From: Clostridia bacterium
Lineage (GTDB): Bacteria > Bacillota > Clostridia > Oscillospirales > CAG-272
Reading direction: 5' to 3'
Assembly (NCBI GenBank): GCA_017508195.1
Contig: JAFVZL010000012.1
Span: forward strand, 1 to 39,567
Length of the DNA stretch: 39,567 nt
Part shown: in pieces, positions 1 through 7,930 of the stretch
Layout: every line of letters begins with the position of its first letter
Numbering within the stretch: the first letter of the stretch is position 1
The notes under the pieces: generated by a model
What the model saw: only the letters and a program-made list of their open reading frames with translations
Database searches by the model: none
Told to the model about the DNA's origin: nothing
Translations under genes and position numbers: made by a program

Positions 1-171
1 GGTATTAGCAACTGTTTCCGGTTGTTATTCCGTACCCGAGGGTAGATTGCTCACGCGTTACTCACCCGTCCGCCACTAAGAAAGCTACCGAAGCAGCCTT
101 CTCCGTTCGACTTGAATGTGTTATGCACGCCGCCAGCGTTAATCCTGAGCCAGGATCTAACTCTCTAAAAA
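1..171 (-). rRNA. 16S ribosomal RNA, 5' end (partial)
   Basis: Read on the minus strand, this contains the start of bacterial 16S rRNA: AGAGTTAGATCCTGGCTCAG (164 down to 145) followed by the conserved AACGCTGGCGGCGTGC block, and further in the complement of the ACGGGTGAGTAACGCGTGAG region. The molecule runs off the left edge, so only about the first 170 nt are present. The mature 5' end is placed about 7 nt upstream of AGAGTT by analogy with E. coli. One very conserved base differs: the usual AGAGTTTGATC reads AGAGTTAGATC, corresponding to E. coli U14 being A. Confidence 0.97.
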
Positions 172-363
172 ATTATATCATCAATCCCGGGACTCTTGCC
201 CCAAGACTAATAACCTTTTCCTAGAGTTTTATTCTAGCATTCTCTTTTACTTTTGAGTTTTTTCAAAGTGTAATTTAACGAGATCTCTGCACTTTTCAGT
301 GCTCGAAATTCAATGTTGTTCAATTTTCAATGATCAAGTGCAAACCGCACTCACGCGGTGTGC
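172..363 (-). other. 16S rRNA leader (5' external transcribed spacer)
   Basis: This stretch lies between the predicted rRNA start point (near 363) and the mature 16S end. On the minus strand it contains TTGAAAATTGAACAACA (about 314-330), a motif resembling leaders of Firmicutes rRNA operons, and a CACTTTGAAAAAACT segment near 256-270 that resembles a boxA antitermination site. Small hairpins are visible at 221-237 (CTAGA/TCTAG) and about 344-356 (ACCGC/GCGGT). No protein gene is seen here. Confidence 0.6.
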
Positions 364-369
364 TTTGCT

Positions 370-398
370 ATTATACAATATATTTCGTCAGTTGTCAA
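370..398 (-). promoter_or_regulatory. rRNA operon promoter
   Basis: On the minus strand a perfect TTGACA (398-393) and a perfect TATAAT (375-370) are separated by exactly 17 bp. A/T tracts at 400-450 lie just upstream, where an UP element would be. This is the expected strong sigma-A promoter for the 16S gene, and it also sits upstream of the divergent DUF421 gene. Confidence 0.9.
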
Positions 399-478
399 GC
401 ACTTTTTTAAAAAAAACTTCAAAATTTGTATTTTTTAATAATATTACTCAAATAACTAATTTTAACGGGGGTGATTTT

Positions 479-1111
479 GTGCTTTCTGTCTTTATTAAAA
501 CAATTATTATATATATCGTATTGACCGTAACAATGAAGATCATGGGTAAGCGTAGAATAGGAGAGCTTGAGGCCGATGAGCTTGTATCGACACTGCTTAT
601 ATCCGAGCTCGGTGCAATGCCTATATCTGATAGCAGTATTCCCCTTATCAACGCAATTATTCCGATAATATTCATTGTTGCCGTGGAAGTGGCTTTATCG
701 GCTATCAAGACGAAGTGGCGAGCAGCCAAGCATCTGCTCGAGGGTGAGCCGTCTTATATTATATATAAAGGAAAGCTTTTGCAGAATGAGCTTGAGAGAA
801 ACAGGGTTTCATTAAACGAGGTCCTTGCAGAGATGCGTTCACAGGGGATAGGTAATATAACCGACGTATATTACGGTGTTCTCGAGGCAAACGGTAAGCT
901 CTCACTAATCAAGCGCTCCGAGGGCGATGACCTCGGACATGCGGTGATAATAGACGGAGAGCTGCACGAGGCAGAGCTCAGGGCGGCAGGAAAGGATATG
1001 AAATGGCTCGAAAAGCAACTTAAGGAGCATAGCATCACGCGGGACAACGTGCTGCTGCTATCGGTACTCGATAACGGAGATACGGAATTGATTAAGAAGG
1101 AGAAAAAATGA
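479..1111 (+). CDS. DUF421 (YetF-type) membrane protein
   Basis: This is a 210-residue protein of the DUF421 family, seen in Bacillus as YetF and relatives, several of which are linked to the spore inner membrane. About three N-terminal membrane segments (residues 2-20, about 36-50 and 57-75) surround the family signature MGKRRIGEL. A soluble C-terminal domain follows, with a beta-rich core around EPSYIIYKGKLL and DVYYGVLEANGKLSL. The GTG at 479 was chosen because GGGGGTG lies 5 nt upstream. The open frame extends upstream to 299, but that part overlaps the rRNA promoter and does not look coding. It overlaps the DUF4363 gene by 4 bp (ATGA). The biochemical role is not established. Confidence 0.85.
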   Translation: MLSVFIKTIIIYIVLTVTMKIMGKRRIGELEADELVSTLLISELGAMPISDSSIPLINAIIPIIFIVAVEVALSAIKTKWRAAKHLLEGEPSYIIYKGKLLQNELERNRVSLNEVLAEMRSQGIGNITDVYYGVLEANGKLSLIKRSEGDDLGHAVIIDGELHEAELRAAGKDMKWLEKQLKEHSITRDNVLLLSVLDNGDTELIKKEKK

Positions 1112-1485
1112 AAAATCTTATATTCTCACTGCTCACCGTATTCGGTGTTCTTGTAACGGTTGTTATAATATCATTATTACTTTCGGGAACGCTTAAGGAT
1201 ATCGAAAACAGGATCGACTCATACTCCATAGGAAAGGATGTCGATTACATGCGGATCGCTGATGATTTTTCAGCCTTGTACGAGGAGTTTGACTACAAAA
1301 TGCCCCTGCTCTCTCTCCTCGTTTCCGATACGGATATTCTTGCGATAGAGCAGTCCTTCACCGACGTCATCAGCTATGCGAAGGCGGAGAGCCTCGACGG
1401 TGTACTCTCATCTATAAGCCGTCTAGGTGTCAACCTTGAGCATATAAGAGAGCTTTCGGGTTTAAATCTGAAGTCTGTTTTTTAA
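1108..1485 (+). CDS. DUF4363 family protein
   Basis: This is a 125-residue protein with one N-terminal membrane anchor (about residues 3-28). A short helical extracytoplasmic domain follows. It contains the FSALYEEFDYKMPLLSLLVSD segment and a C-terminal helix pair around SRLGVNLEHIRELSGLNL, which match the DUF4363 family. Members commonly sit immediately after a DUF421 gene in Clostridia, as here. The ATG overlaps the upstream TGA, so translation is probably coupled, and the pair likely forms one membrane complex (inferred). The function is unknown. Confidence 0.75.
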   Translation: MKNLIFSLLTVFGVLVTVVIISLLLSGTLKDIENRIDSYSIGKDVDYMRIADDFSALYEEFDYKMPLLSLLVSDTDILAIEQSFTDVISYAKAESLDGVLSSISRLGVNLEHIRELSGLNLKSVF

Positions 1486-1505
1486 TCACAACTTAAAACG
1501 AAAAA

Positions 1506-1535
1506 CGGAAGAGGAGCATCTGAACGCCTCTTCCG
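1506..1535. terminator. Bidirectional intrinsic terminator
   Basis: A perfect 9-bp stem, CGGAAGAGG (1506-1514) with CCTCTTCCG (1527-1535), is followed by a T-rich stretch on the plus strand and flanked by A-rich sequence on the other side. It lies between two convergent genes, so it can end both the DUF421/DUF4363 transcript and the minus-strand radical SAM operon. Confidence 0.8.
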
Positions 1536-1550
1536 CTTTACTTATTCAGT

Positions 1551-2264
1551 TTACCTGAATTCCGTCATATCCTCTCTGAATGCCTCGAGTCGCATAATTG
1601 ACCATGATTCGGCAGTGAGATCAGGGCTCGAGAGCACACCGACGTATTTCCTCAGTGCCTTAACGACATACTCGGGATTTAAGAAAGTTGAGGCATCGGC
1701 AGAAAGCACGGCATCGATAAGAATAGCAGCGCACTCGTCGGAATAGCTTACACTTGCCGATCTGATAAGCGGCTTGATATCAAAGCTCTTAGGCTCCTCA
1801 CCCTTCTTTGCCTTTTTCTCAACGAGGATGCTCTCGGAGTCAAGAAGCGCACCGCACTCCTTGGCAAGAGCCGCCGATGCACCGAGAGTGTTAAGTGTTA
1901 CCCTATAGGATAACCAACGAAGCTCCGTCGGCTTGGTCTCTGTATAATATGCATCGAGAGCCTGCATCTCATCGGTCATATTTTCGTTCAGACGAGCCAT
2001 TGCGACCGCCGGGTCGATATCGTCGATAAGACGGATATCCACGTACTCGCACATACTCTCCGTACCTATTGAAAGAGGTGCTGCAAATATCATCTTCGGC
2101 TTCGGATTGAAGCCCTCGGTGTACCATAACGGAAGCTTCGCTCTCGTTACGATCTTGTGCATCGTTCTCACGAGATCGAGGTGAGAAATATACTGAAGAC
2201 TGCCAACCTTTTTGAACTTCACTCGGAGAGTAATATAGGGATGATTCTGTGTCAGTTGCACCAT
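1551..2264 (-). CDS. Radical-SAM-associated DUF2344 protein (TIGR03936 type)
   Basis: This 237-residue protein matches the DUF2344 domain: the N-terminal LRVKFKKVGSLQYISHLDLVRTMHKIVTRAKLPLWYTEGFNPKPKM block is characteristic, followed by the PLSIGTES segment. In many Firmicutes this domain is fused to, or encoded next to, a TIGR03960 radical SAM protein, exactly as here. The ATG at 2264 has GGAGGT about 8 nt upstream, and the gene overlaps the end of the radical SAM gene by 13 bp, which suggests translational coupling and a joint complex. The reaction is not known. Because relatives lie beside ribosome genes, a role in rRNA or ribosomal-protein modification is often guessed, but nothing in the sequence proves it. 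Confidence 0.85.
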   Translation of the reverse strand: MVQLTQNHPYITLRVKFKKVGSLQYISHLDLVRTMHKIVTRAKLPLWYTEGFNPKPKMIFAAPLSIGTESMCEYVDIRLIDDIDPAVAMARLNENMTDEMQALDAYYTETKPTELRWLSYRVTLNTLGASAALAKECGALLDSESILVEKKAKKGEEPKSFDIKPLIRSASVSYSDECAAILIDAVLSADASTFLNPEYVVKALRKYVGVLSSPDLTAESWSIMRLEAFREDMTEFR

Positions 2265-4111
2265 TTGTTCTTACCTCCGAGCTTATTCGCTCCGCATCCG
2301 TTGCAGTGCTCCTTACAAGACGGTGTAGTCACGCCCAGATAGGCGCGGCTTCGCTCGCGCTTCAGATACTCCTTTGTAACACCGCAGTCGATGATATCCC
2401 AAGGAAGCACCTCGTCAATACCAAAGCCGCGGCTGGTGTAGTAGGTGTAGTCGATGCCGCATCTTTCAAAGACGCTCATCCAGCGCTCAAAATCGAAGTA
2501 TTCATCCCACGCATCGAGCATCGCCCCCTCCTCTACCGCAAGCGCGATAGCGGGAGCTATTCTTCTGTCACCTCTGGCAAGCACCGCCTCAATAACCGAG
2601 CTCTCGGCATCGTGATAATTATACCTGATGCGCCTGTCGGTAATAGAGGATTTGAGAAGCGCCTGCTTTTCTACAAGCTCCTCAAACGTAGCCTGCTTCT
2701 CCCACTGGAAGGGAGTAAAGGGCTTAGGTATAAAGCACGCAACGCTGATAGTCACGCTGACACCGCGGGGGCGCTCGGATTTAGGCATCTTGTAATACTG
2801 ACCGACGACCTTTCCGGCAAGATCGGCAATACCGACGATATCCTCGTCGCGCTCGGTGGGAAGTCCGTTCATAAAATAGAGCTTTACACTGCTCTTTCCG
2901 CCTCTGAACGCAATGTTTACGGCATTCATCAGGTCATCCTCGGTAACGTTCTTATTGATAACGTCACGAAGTCTCTGTGTACCTGCCTCGGGAGCAAAAG
3001 TAAGTCCGCCCGTTCTAACTGACGAGATCTTCTCCATAAGCTCCTCAGAAAAGCTATCGATTCTGAGCGAAGGGAGCGAAAGGCTGACGTGTGCCTGATC
3101 GGTCCAGGAAAGGAGCTTATCCGTAAGCTCTCTTATTTCAGAATAATCACTGATAGAAAGCGAGATAAGCGATATTTCATCATAGCCCGTGTTCTCGTAG
3201 AGGCACTTTGCCGCGTTGCAAAGCGTGTCGGGGCTCTTCTCTCTTATCGGTCTATATACCATTCCCGCCTGGCAGAAGCGGCATCCGCGGATACATCCGC
3301 GATAGACCTCGAGAGTAATTCTGTCGTGAACGGTCTCAACGTACGGCATAATAAGCTTTGTAGGATAGGGTGCGTTGTCCATATCCTTAATTATACGCTT
3401 GCGTATAACCGAAGGAACGTCATCGTAAATTGGACGGTAGGGCTTAAGCGTGCCGTCCTCGTTATATGACACCTCGTAAAGCGAGGGGATATATACGCCC
3501 TCGATATGAGATGCGGCACGGAGAAATGCCTCTCGGGAATAGCTGCCGTTATCCTTCATTTCGTTATAAAGGTGGCATATTTCGAGTAGCACCTCTTCTC
3601 CCTCTCCGATATTAATGATATCGAAGAATTCTGCAATCGGCTCTGCGTTATAAACACAGGGTCCGCCCGCGATAAGGATGGGGCAGTCCTCGCCCCTGTC
3701 CTTCGCCCACAGTGGGAAGCCCGCGAGCTTTATCATAGCAAGAGCCGTAGTATAGCATAGCTCGTACTGCAGCGAAAATGCGACGAAATCGAACTTGTCA
3801 AGGGCATCGCCGCTCTCGACCGCCGTGAGGGGTATACCGTACTCCTCCATCTTCGCCTTCATATCCATCCAAGGGGCATACGCCCTCTCGCACCAGATAT
3901 CCTTATCGCTGTTAAGTACATCGTAGAGTATACGAACGCCGAGATTGGACATACCTATTTCGTAGGTATCGGGGAAACAGAATGCAAATCTGCACTTCAC
4001 CTCATCGACATTCTTCATCACCCGATTGTATTCGCCGCCTATGTATCTGCCGGGCTTTTCGACGGACTTAAGCACGGAAGAATACTTCTCGAGCAGGGTT
4101 TCGTTTGACAT
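2252..4111 (-). CDS. TIGR03960-type B12-binding-like radical SAM protein
   Basis: This 619-residue iron-sulfur enzyme has an N-terminal cobalamin-binding-like domain (about 30-250, with FCFPDTYEIGMSNLG and LIAGGPCVYNAEPIAEFFD). A radical SAM core follows, whose cluster motif is CIRGCRFC (C273, C277, C280). This is the CX3CX2C spacing that coordinates the SAM-binding 4Fe-4S cluster. A Cys-rich tail (SCKEHCNGCG ... KWCN) may hold another metal site. The length and domain order fit the family. It starts directly after the stop of the upstream membrane protein gene, with AAAGGA as a modest ribosome binding site, and overlaps the DUF2344 gene. The substrate is unknown. Confidence 0.87.
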   Translation of the reverse strand: MSNETLLEKYSSVLKSVEKPGRYIGGEYNRVMKNVDEVKCRFAFCFPDTYEIGMSNLGVRILYDVLNSDKDIWCERAYAPWMDMKAKMEEYGIPLTAVESGDALDKFDFVAFSLQYELCYTTALAMIKLAGFPLWAKDRGEDCPILIAGGPCVYNAEPIAEFFDIINIGEGEEVLLEICHLYNEMKDNGSYSREAFLRAASHIEGVYIPSLYEVSYNEDGTLKPYRPIYDDVPSVIRKRIIKDMDNAPYPTKLIMPYVETVHDRITLEVYRGCIRGCRFCQAGMVYRPIREKSPDTLCNAAKCLYENTGYDEISLISLSISDYSEIRELTDKLLSWTDQAHVSLSLPSLRIDSFSEELMEKISSVRTGGLTFAPEAGTQRLRDVINKNVTEDDLMNAVNIAFRGGKSSVKLYFMNGLPTERDEDIVGIADLAGKVVGQYYKMPKSERPRGVSVTISVACFIPKPFTPFQWEKQATFEELVEKQALLKSSITDRRIRYNYHDAESSVIEAVLARGDRRIAPAIALAVEEGAMLDAWDEYFDFERWMSVFERCGIDYTYYTSRGFGIDEVLPWDIIDCGVTKEYLKRERSRAYLGVTTPSCKEHCNGCGANKLGGKNKWCN

Positions 4112-6649
4112 TTAGCGTTTTCCTTTGCCTTTTTTATGTTTGAATGAGTGCCTCGTGCGCAGGTACAAATATATGCACCATGCGACCTGAAGCGTAGCGA
4201 GCGCGACAGACGGGATCGAAAGAGATCCTGTAAGAGCGAACAGCACTGCGACCGCAGCGCCCGCAAGCATAGCTATCATCTCGCAGATAGCGAGCTCAGA
4301 CTGGAACGCGGTATACTTCTTCGCAAGTATTACCATATTGATCGCGTTAAGCTTATCACCGAGGGTAACTATACCCGCACTGACACGGCGATAAACTCTG
4401 TCCTCGGATAGCGGAACACTGTGCTTTTTCATTATTCTGATCATATCCTCACCGAGAGTCAACATTCTGAAGAACTCAAGCGTGAGGTTGGGATCACGGG
4501 TATAAATAAGAGGTACTATTCCCTTGGCGCGAAGTCCCGGAAGAAGCATCGTAAACTCCTCGGAGAAGGAATATCTGATAAAGAATTTGACGTAGACCTC
4601 TCCGTCCTCGGCACCGTACATAACTTTTTTGGAGTCACCTGCCGGGGGATTGGTCTTGTGATCATCCTCGGGAATGGTCATACCGTGACGCTTCATATAC
4701 TCGATAGTACCTGCCGCTATGGCGTGTCCGTCGAGGGTAGCCGAAATACCGTCATCCTCAATAACGATATCAGAAGCATAGATCGATATGTCACCGACCG
4801 CAGCATGGAACATCTCCTTAAGAGGTCCGCCGACCGTCGAGAATATCGCATACATCTGCTCCATCGCCTTACTTGCGTTGTACGCCTTTCCGTAAAGATG
4901 AACCTTCTTTATGCTCACGTCCTCAACACCGAATATCTCGGTGTCGTTGTATGCGAGAACGTCAATATCCGAGCAGGCGTAGAGCGATGCCTCGCCTACG
5001 AATGCACTGCTCTCATCCTTCACCTCGAGCGAGGATACATGATGCGGAAGCTTATGTACAAGCATCGATACCGCGGGATAAGAGAGCAGGAACACGAACG
5101 CAAACGCTCCTGTAAAATCTGCGATAGATCCCGTACCGACCACCCATGCGATAATCGCGGTGGTCACGGATACTCCGAGAGAAAGCAAAAGCATCAGTAT
5201 GTTGTTAAAGGTGTTTTCAACAGGAACTGAGGTATGTGCATAAAAGTCCGAGATAAATGCTGCTCGGAACATACGGGCTATCTTCGATTTATATTCATCG
5301 ACGGCACCGTCAAGCGCAATATTCTCTCTAGGAAGGGTACGCGTGAGTCGTTTATCGAGTATTCCCTTCACCGTGTTCTTTGATATGATACCGAACGCGG
5401 TATAATCTGCGCTCACTCTGTGGTAGGATGCTATGATCGCCAGTACGGTCTGGATACCGAAGAGCACACCGAACGTGGAATAGCTTATAGCGGATGATGC
5501 GGTGACGGCAATAGAGTTCACCGCAACCGCGCAAAGCGAAACCACAAGGGCAAGCTCGGGTGAGAACACCTTTGAGAACAGATTTCCGACAGCTCTTATG
5601 ACCTCGGGCAGCGCAAGAAGGAACAGGCATATCGAGAACTGAAGATCGATAATGGCAGCGGCGTAAGGAAGATGGCCGATGCCGATCATACCGAATACGT
5701 CAACCGAAAAGAGCTTAGCAATATCTACCGCGAGCATAACCGCGAGCAGAACGAGCGAGCCGACGAGACGTATCTTTACCGACATCAGAGAATCAAGGAA
5801 TCTATCCTTTACGCTATCCTGCATGGATGGGTCTGTGAACTCGCCCCTTCTCTGCTTCTTTTTGCCGTCACTCGGCGCTTCCTCGCGAGAGAGAGATTCG
5901 GATTCGTCATCCTCGGAATTATAGTCAACAAGAGTTATATCAACGAAGGGGTCGGGGATGGTAAGCTCTGGCTTCTCCTCCTCGGGCTCGGGCTCGGGCT
6001 CATCAACAGGTGCTTCGGATGCCTCGGGCTCTTCCCCTGCAACCTCGTCCACAGCCTTGGGTCTGACCGCATCCTTTACAACGTCGGTCAAGGCTCGCAC
6101 CTCTTCCTCGATAGGATCGGTTTCATCAACCGGCTTTTCGTTCTCCTCAAACTTCAGTATTCTTATACTGTCGTCACGCACAGTCGCATCCTCCTCGGGT
6201 GCCTGTGTAATAACAACATGCGGAGCCTCCTTGCCCTCGTCGATCTCAGCGATGGGATCCTCCGCGGGCTCTGTCGGCTTTTCTTCAGCCGTGGGTCTCA
6301 GCCTATCACCGTTCTGCTTCATCGTAGCGGTCATTCTGTAACGCTCACTAGCATCGGTAAATCTGGGCATATAGGTGGGTGAGAGCTGTAATGGGTCGCT
6401 GATAAAGGTAGAGGTGTTATATTTCTCGTCCACCTCGAAGGTTTCGGGAATAGAAAACTCCGGGACAGCCTCTTCCTTTTCGGGAAGTCCACTCAGATCT
6501 ATCTCGACTATCTCCTCGGGCTTCACCTTCGGCATCGGCTCGATATTATCAAAAACGAGCTGCTCGCCCATAGGATCTCCGAACTCAAACTCTAGCGCGG
6601 TCGGGCTTTCGGAGCCTCCCTGCCTCATGGGGTTTAAATTATCGTCCAA
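4112..6649 (-). CDS. Degenerate (pseudo) P-type ATPase-like membrane protein with long acidic N-terminus
   Basis: This is an 845-residue protein. Residues 1-285 are acidic, Pro/Glu-rich and probably disordered. About eight membrane segments follow (near 294-314, 328-350, 363-388, 391-408, 481-504, 509-532, 784-808 and 810-830). The layout mimics a heavy-metal P-type ATPase. YNDTEIFG (567-574) sits where FDKTGTLT should be, so the phosphorylated Asp is replaced by Asn568. DGHAIAAGTIEYMKRHG (640-656) resembles the N-domain signature. YTRDP (716-720) replaces the TGDN motif. The actuator loop (about 409-480) is short and lacks TGE, and no GDGxND hinge is present. Catalysis is therefore unlikely. 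The start is TTG at 6649, preceded by AGGAGGTG with 6-nt spacing. It lies 3 bp after rlmB. The function is unknown; a sensor or scaffold role is only a guess. Confidence 0.72.
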   Translation of the reverse strand: MDDNLNPMRQGGSESPTALEFEFGDPMGEQLVFDNIEPMPKVKPEEIVEIDLSGLPEKEEAVPEFSIPETFEVDEKYNTSTFISDPLQLSPTYMPRFTDASERYRMTATMKQNGDRLRPTAEEKPTEPAEDPIAEIDEGKEAPHVVITQAPEEDATVRDDSIRILKFEENEKPVDETDPIEEEVRALTDVVKDAVRPKAVDEVAGEEPEASEAPVDEPEPEPEEEKPELTIPDPFVDITLVDYNSEDDESESLSREEAPSDGKKKQRRGEFTDPSMQDSVKDRFLDSLMSVKIRLVGSLVLLAVMLAVDIAKLFSVDVFGMIGIGHLPYAAAIIDLQFSICLFLLALPEVIRAVGNLFSKVFSPELALVVSLCAVAVNSIAVTASSAISYSTFGVLFGIQTVLAIIASYHRVSADYTAFGIISKNTVKGILDKRLTRTLPRENIALDGAVDEYKSKIARMFRAAFISDFYAHTSVPVENTFNNILMLLLSLGVSVTTAIIAWVVGTGSIADFTGAFAFVFLLSYPAVSMLVHKLPHHVSSLEVKDESSAFVGEASLYACSDIDVLAYNDTEIFGVEDVSIKKVHLYGKAYNASKAMEQMYAIFSTVGGPLKEMFHAAVGDISIYASDIVIEDDGISATLDGHAIAAGTIEYMKRHGMTIPEDDHKTNPPAGDSKKVMYGAEDGEVYVKFFIRYSFSEEFTMLLPGLRAKGIVPLIYTRDPNLTLEFFRMLTLGEDMIRIMKKHSVPLSEDRVYRRVSAGIVTLGDKLNAINMVILAKKYTAFQSELAICEMIAMLAGAAVAVLFALTGSLSIPSVALATLQVAWCIYLYLRTRHSFKHKKGKGKR

Positions 6650-6652
6650 TGG

Positions 6653-7495
6653 CTACACCTCCTTTTTGTTTCTCTGCCTTGCAGTCTCGGTAAGTATAAC
6701 TGCAGCGGCACACGATACATTAAGCGAATTGACCTTGCCGTAAAGCGGAACGGATACTATAAAATCACATTTCTCCTTGACCAGCCTGGAGATACCGAAG
6801 CCCTCACTGCCGAGGACTATCGCACAAGCACCCGAAAGGTCTGTTTCGTAGTAGGCGGTACCGTCCATGTCGGCACCGTATACCCAAAGTCCCTTTTCCT
6901 TGAGCTCGTCAATAGCAGAAGGAAGATTAGTTACCTTCGCTACAAGCATATGCGAAAGAGCACCCGCCGAAGCCTTTGCCACGGTCGATGTAAGACCTAC
7001 CGCACGACGCTTCGGTATGATGACACCGTGTGCACCGGCACACTCTGCACTTCTGATTATCGCACCGAGGTTGTGAGGATCCTCAATGCCATCACAAACA
7101 ACGATAAAGGGCTGCTCTCCGCGCTCTTCGGCAAGAGAGAGCATGTCATCTATCGATGCGTAGTTATGCCCTGCGGCAATCGCTATGATTCCCTGATGCT
7201 TACCGCCGAGAGCCATGTTGTCGAGGCGTGATTTCTCACACTCGAATATCGGAATACCTCTCTCCTTGGCAATACCGATAAGCTGGTTTATCGAGCCCTC
7301 GCGCTCACCTGAGGTAATATATAATTTATCTATGTCTCTGCCACCTGAAAGAAGCTCCCTTACCGCATTTCTGCCGATTACGGTATTTTCGTCGAGCTCA
7401 CGGGCTTCGCTCTCATGCGATCCGTCCTCTCTTCTGTAATCTCTCCTACCGCTATCTCTGTTGCCTCTATTCTGACGGCCATTGTTATATGCCAT
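6653..7495 (-). CDS. rlmB: 23S rRNA (guanosine-2'-O-)-methyltransferase RlmB (TrmH/SpoU family)
   Basis: This 280-residue SAM-dependent 2'-O-ribose methyltransferase acts, by family, on the G2251-equivalent of 23S rRNA. A charged Arg/Asn/Gly-rich N-terminal extension (1-35) is followed by the substrate-binding domain starting at NTVIGRNAVRELL. The SPOUT domain has the three family motifs: DPHNLGAIIRSAECAGA (139-155, catalytic Arg about 148), IVLGSEGFGIS (226-236), and VPLYGKVNSLNVSCAAA (249-265), which forms the trefoil knot and SAM site. The ATG at 7495 was chosen because GGAG lies 9 nt upstream; the frame extends 30 nt further without a better site. It heads the operon ending near 1551. Confidence 0.92.
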   Translation of the reverse strand: MAYNNGRQNRGNRDSGRRDYRREDGSHESEARELDENTVIGRNAVRELLSGGRDIDKLYITSGEREGSINQLIGIAKERGIPIFECEKSRLDNMALGGKHQGIIAIAAGHNYASIDDMLSLAEERGEQPFIVVCDGIEDPHNLGAIIRSAECAGAHGVIIPKRRAVGLTSTVAKASAGALSHMLVAKVTNLPSAIDELKEKGLWVYGADMDGTAYYETDLSGACAIVLGSEGFGISRLVKEKCDFIVSVPLYGKVNSLNVSCAAAVILTETARQRNKKEV

Positions 7496-7529
7496 ATCAA
7501 ACTCCAAATAATTATAATTATACACGATA

Positions 7530-7558
7530 ATTATAACACATTAATTCAGCTTTGTACA
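7530..7558 (-). promoter_or_regulatory. Predicted sigma-A promoter of the rlmB operon
   Basis: On the minus strand TGTACA (7558-7553) and a perfect TATAAT (7535-7530) are 17 bp apart, about 35 bp upstream of the rlmB start. A second TATAAT lies at 7516-7511. The -35 matches the consensus only partly. Confidence 0.6.
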
Positions 7559-7578
7559 GTGCTAAATAATAAAAAAAT

Positions 7579-7609
7579 AAAAAACCTGTCGGTTTTCGAC
7601 AGGTTTTTT
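7579..7609 (-). terminator. Intrinsic terminator after the zinc-ribbon gene
   Basis: A perfect 13-bp stem, AAAAAACCTGTCG with CGACAGGTTTTTT, has a 5-nt loop. On the minus strand a T-rich run follows the stem just after the zinc-ribbon stop codon. It separates that transcript from rlmB. Confidence 0.9.
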
Positions 7610-7620
7610 ATCAGGGAACC

Positions 7621-7902
7621 TTAAGCGTTTGCTTCCTTCTTTGCAGCAAAGCACTCGCTGCAATATACAGGCTTACCCTCGGTGGGTTTGAAGGGCACTT
7701 GGCACTCGTTACCGCACTCTGCACAAACAGCAGCGAACATCTCGCGCTCGCCTCTGGTTGCGTTCTTCTTTGCAGCACGGCACTCCTTGCATCTCGAGGG
7801 CTTGTTCTCAAATCCCTTGGATGCATAGAACTCCTGCTCACCTGCGGTGAACACGAACTCGTTGCCACAATCTCTACACTTCAATGTCTCGTCCTGGTAC
7901 AT
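7621..7902 (-). CDS. Small double zinc-ribbon protein
   Basis: This 93-residue protein consists of two Cys4 zinc ribbons. The first uses C9, C12, C38 and C41 (CRDC ... CKEC) and the second C60, C63, C81 and C84 (CAEC ... CSEC). An additional C67 is present. The FTAGEQEFYASKGF segment between the first pairs is typical of the small clostridial zinc-ribbon family (probable zf-trcl type). Such proteins are abundant in Firmicutes, and their nucleic-acid or protein partners are unknown. The ATG at 7902 has GAGG about 10 nt upstream. It is separated from the sigma factor gene by only a tRNA-like sequence and is probably co-transcribed with it. Confidence 0.85.
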   Translation of the reverse strand: MYQDETLKCRDCGNEFVFTAGEQEFYASKGFENKPSRCKECRAAKKNATRGEREMFAAVCAECGNECQVPFKPTEGKPVYCSECFAAKKEANA

Positions 7903-7930
7903 TCTCTTTTTACCTCATGGATGTATTTTT

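Noticed and set aside
299-478. Upstream extension of the DUF421 gene
   Set aside because: The extension crosses the rRNA leader and promoter and its translation is low complexity. The GTG at 479 has a good ribosome binding site and matches the family start.
2249-3022. Plus-strand open frame opposite the radical SAM gene
   Set aside because: The radical SAM frame on the minus strand carries the family motifs across this stretch. The plus frame has no recognisable domain.
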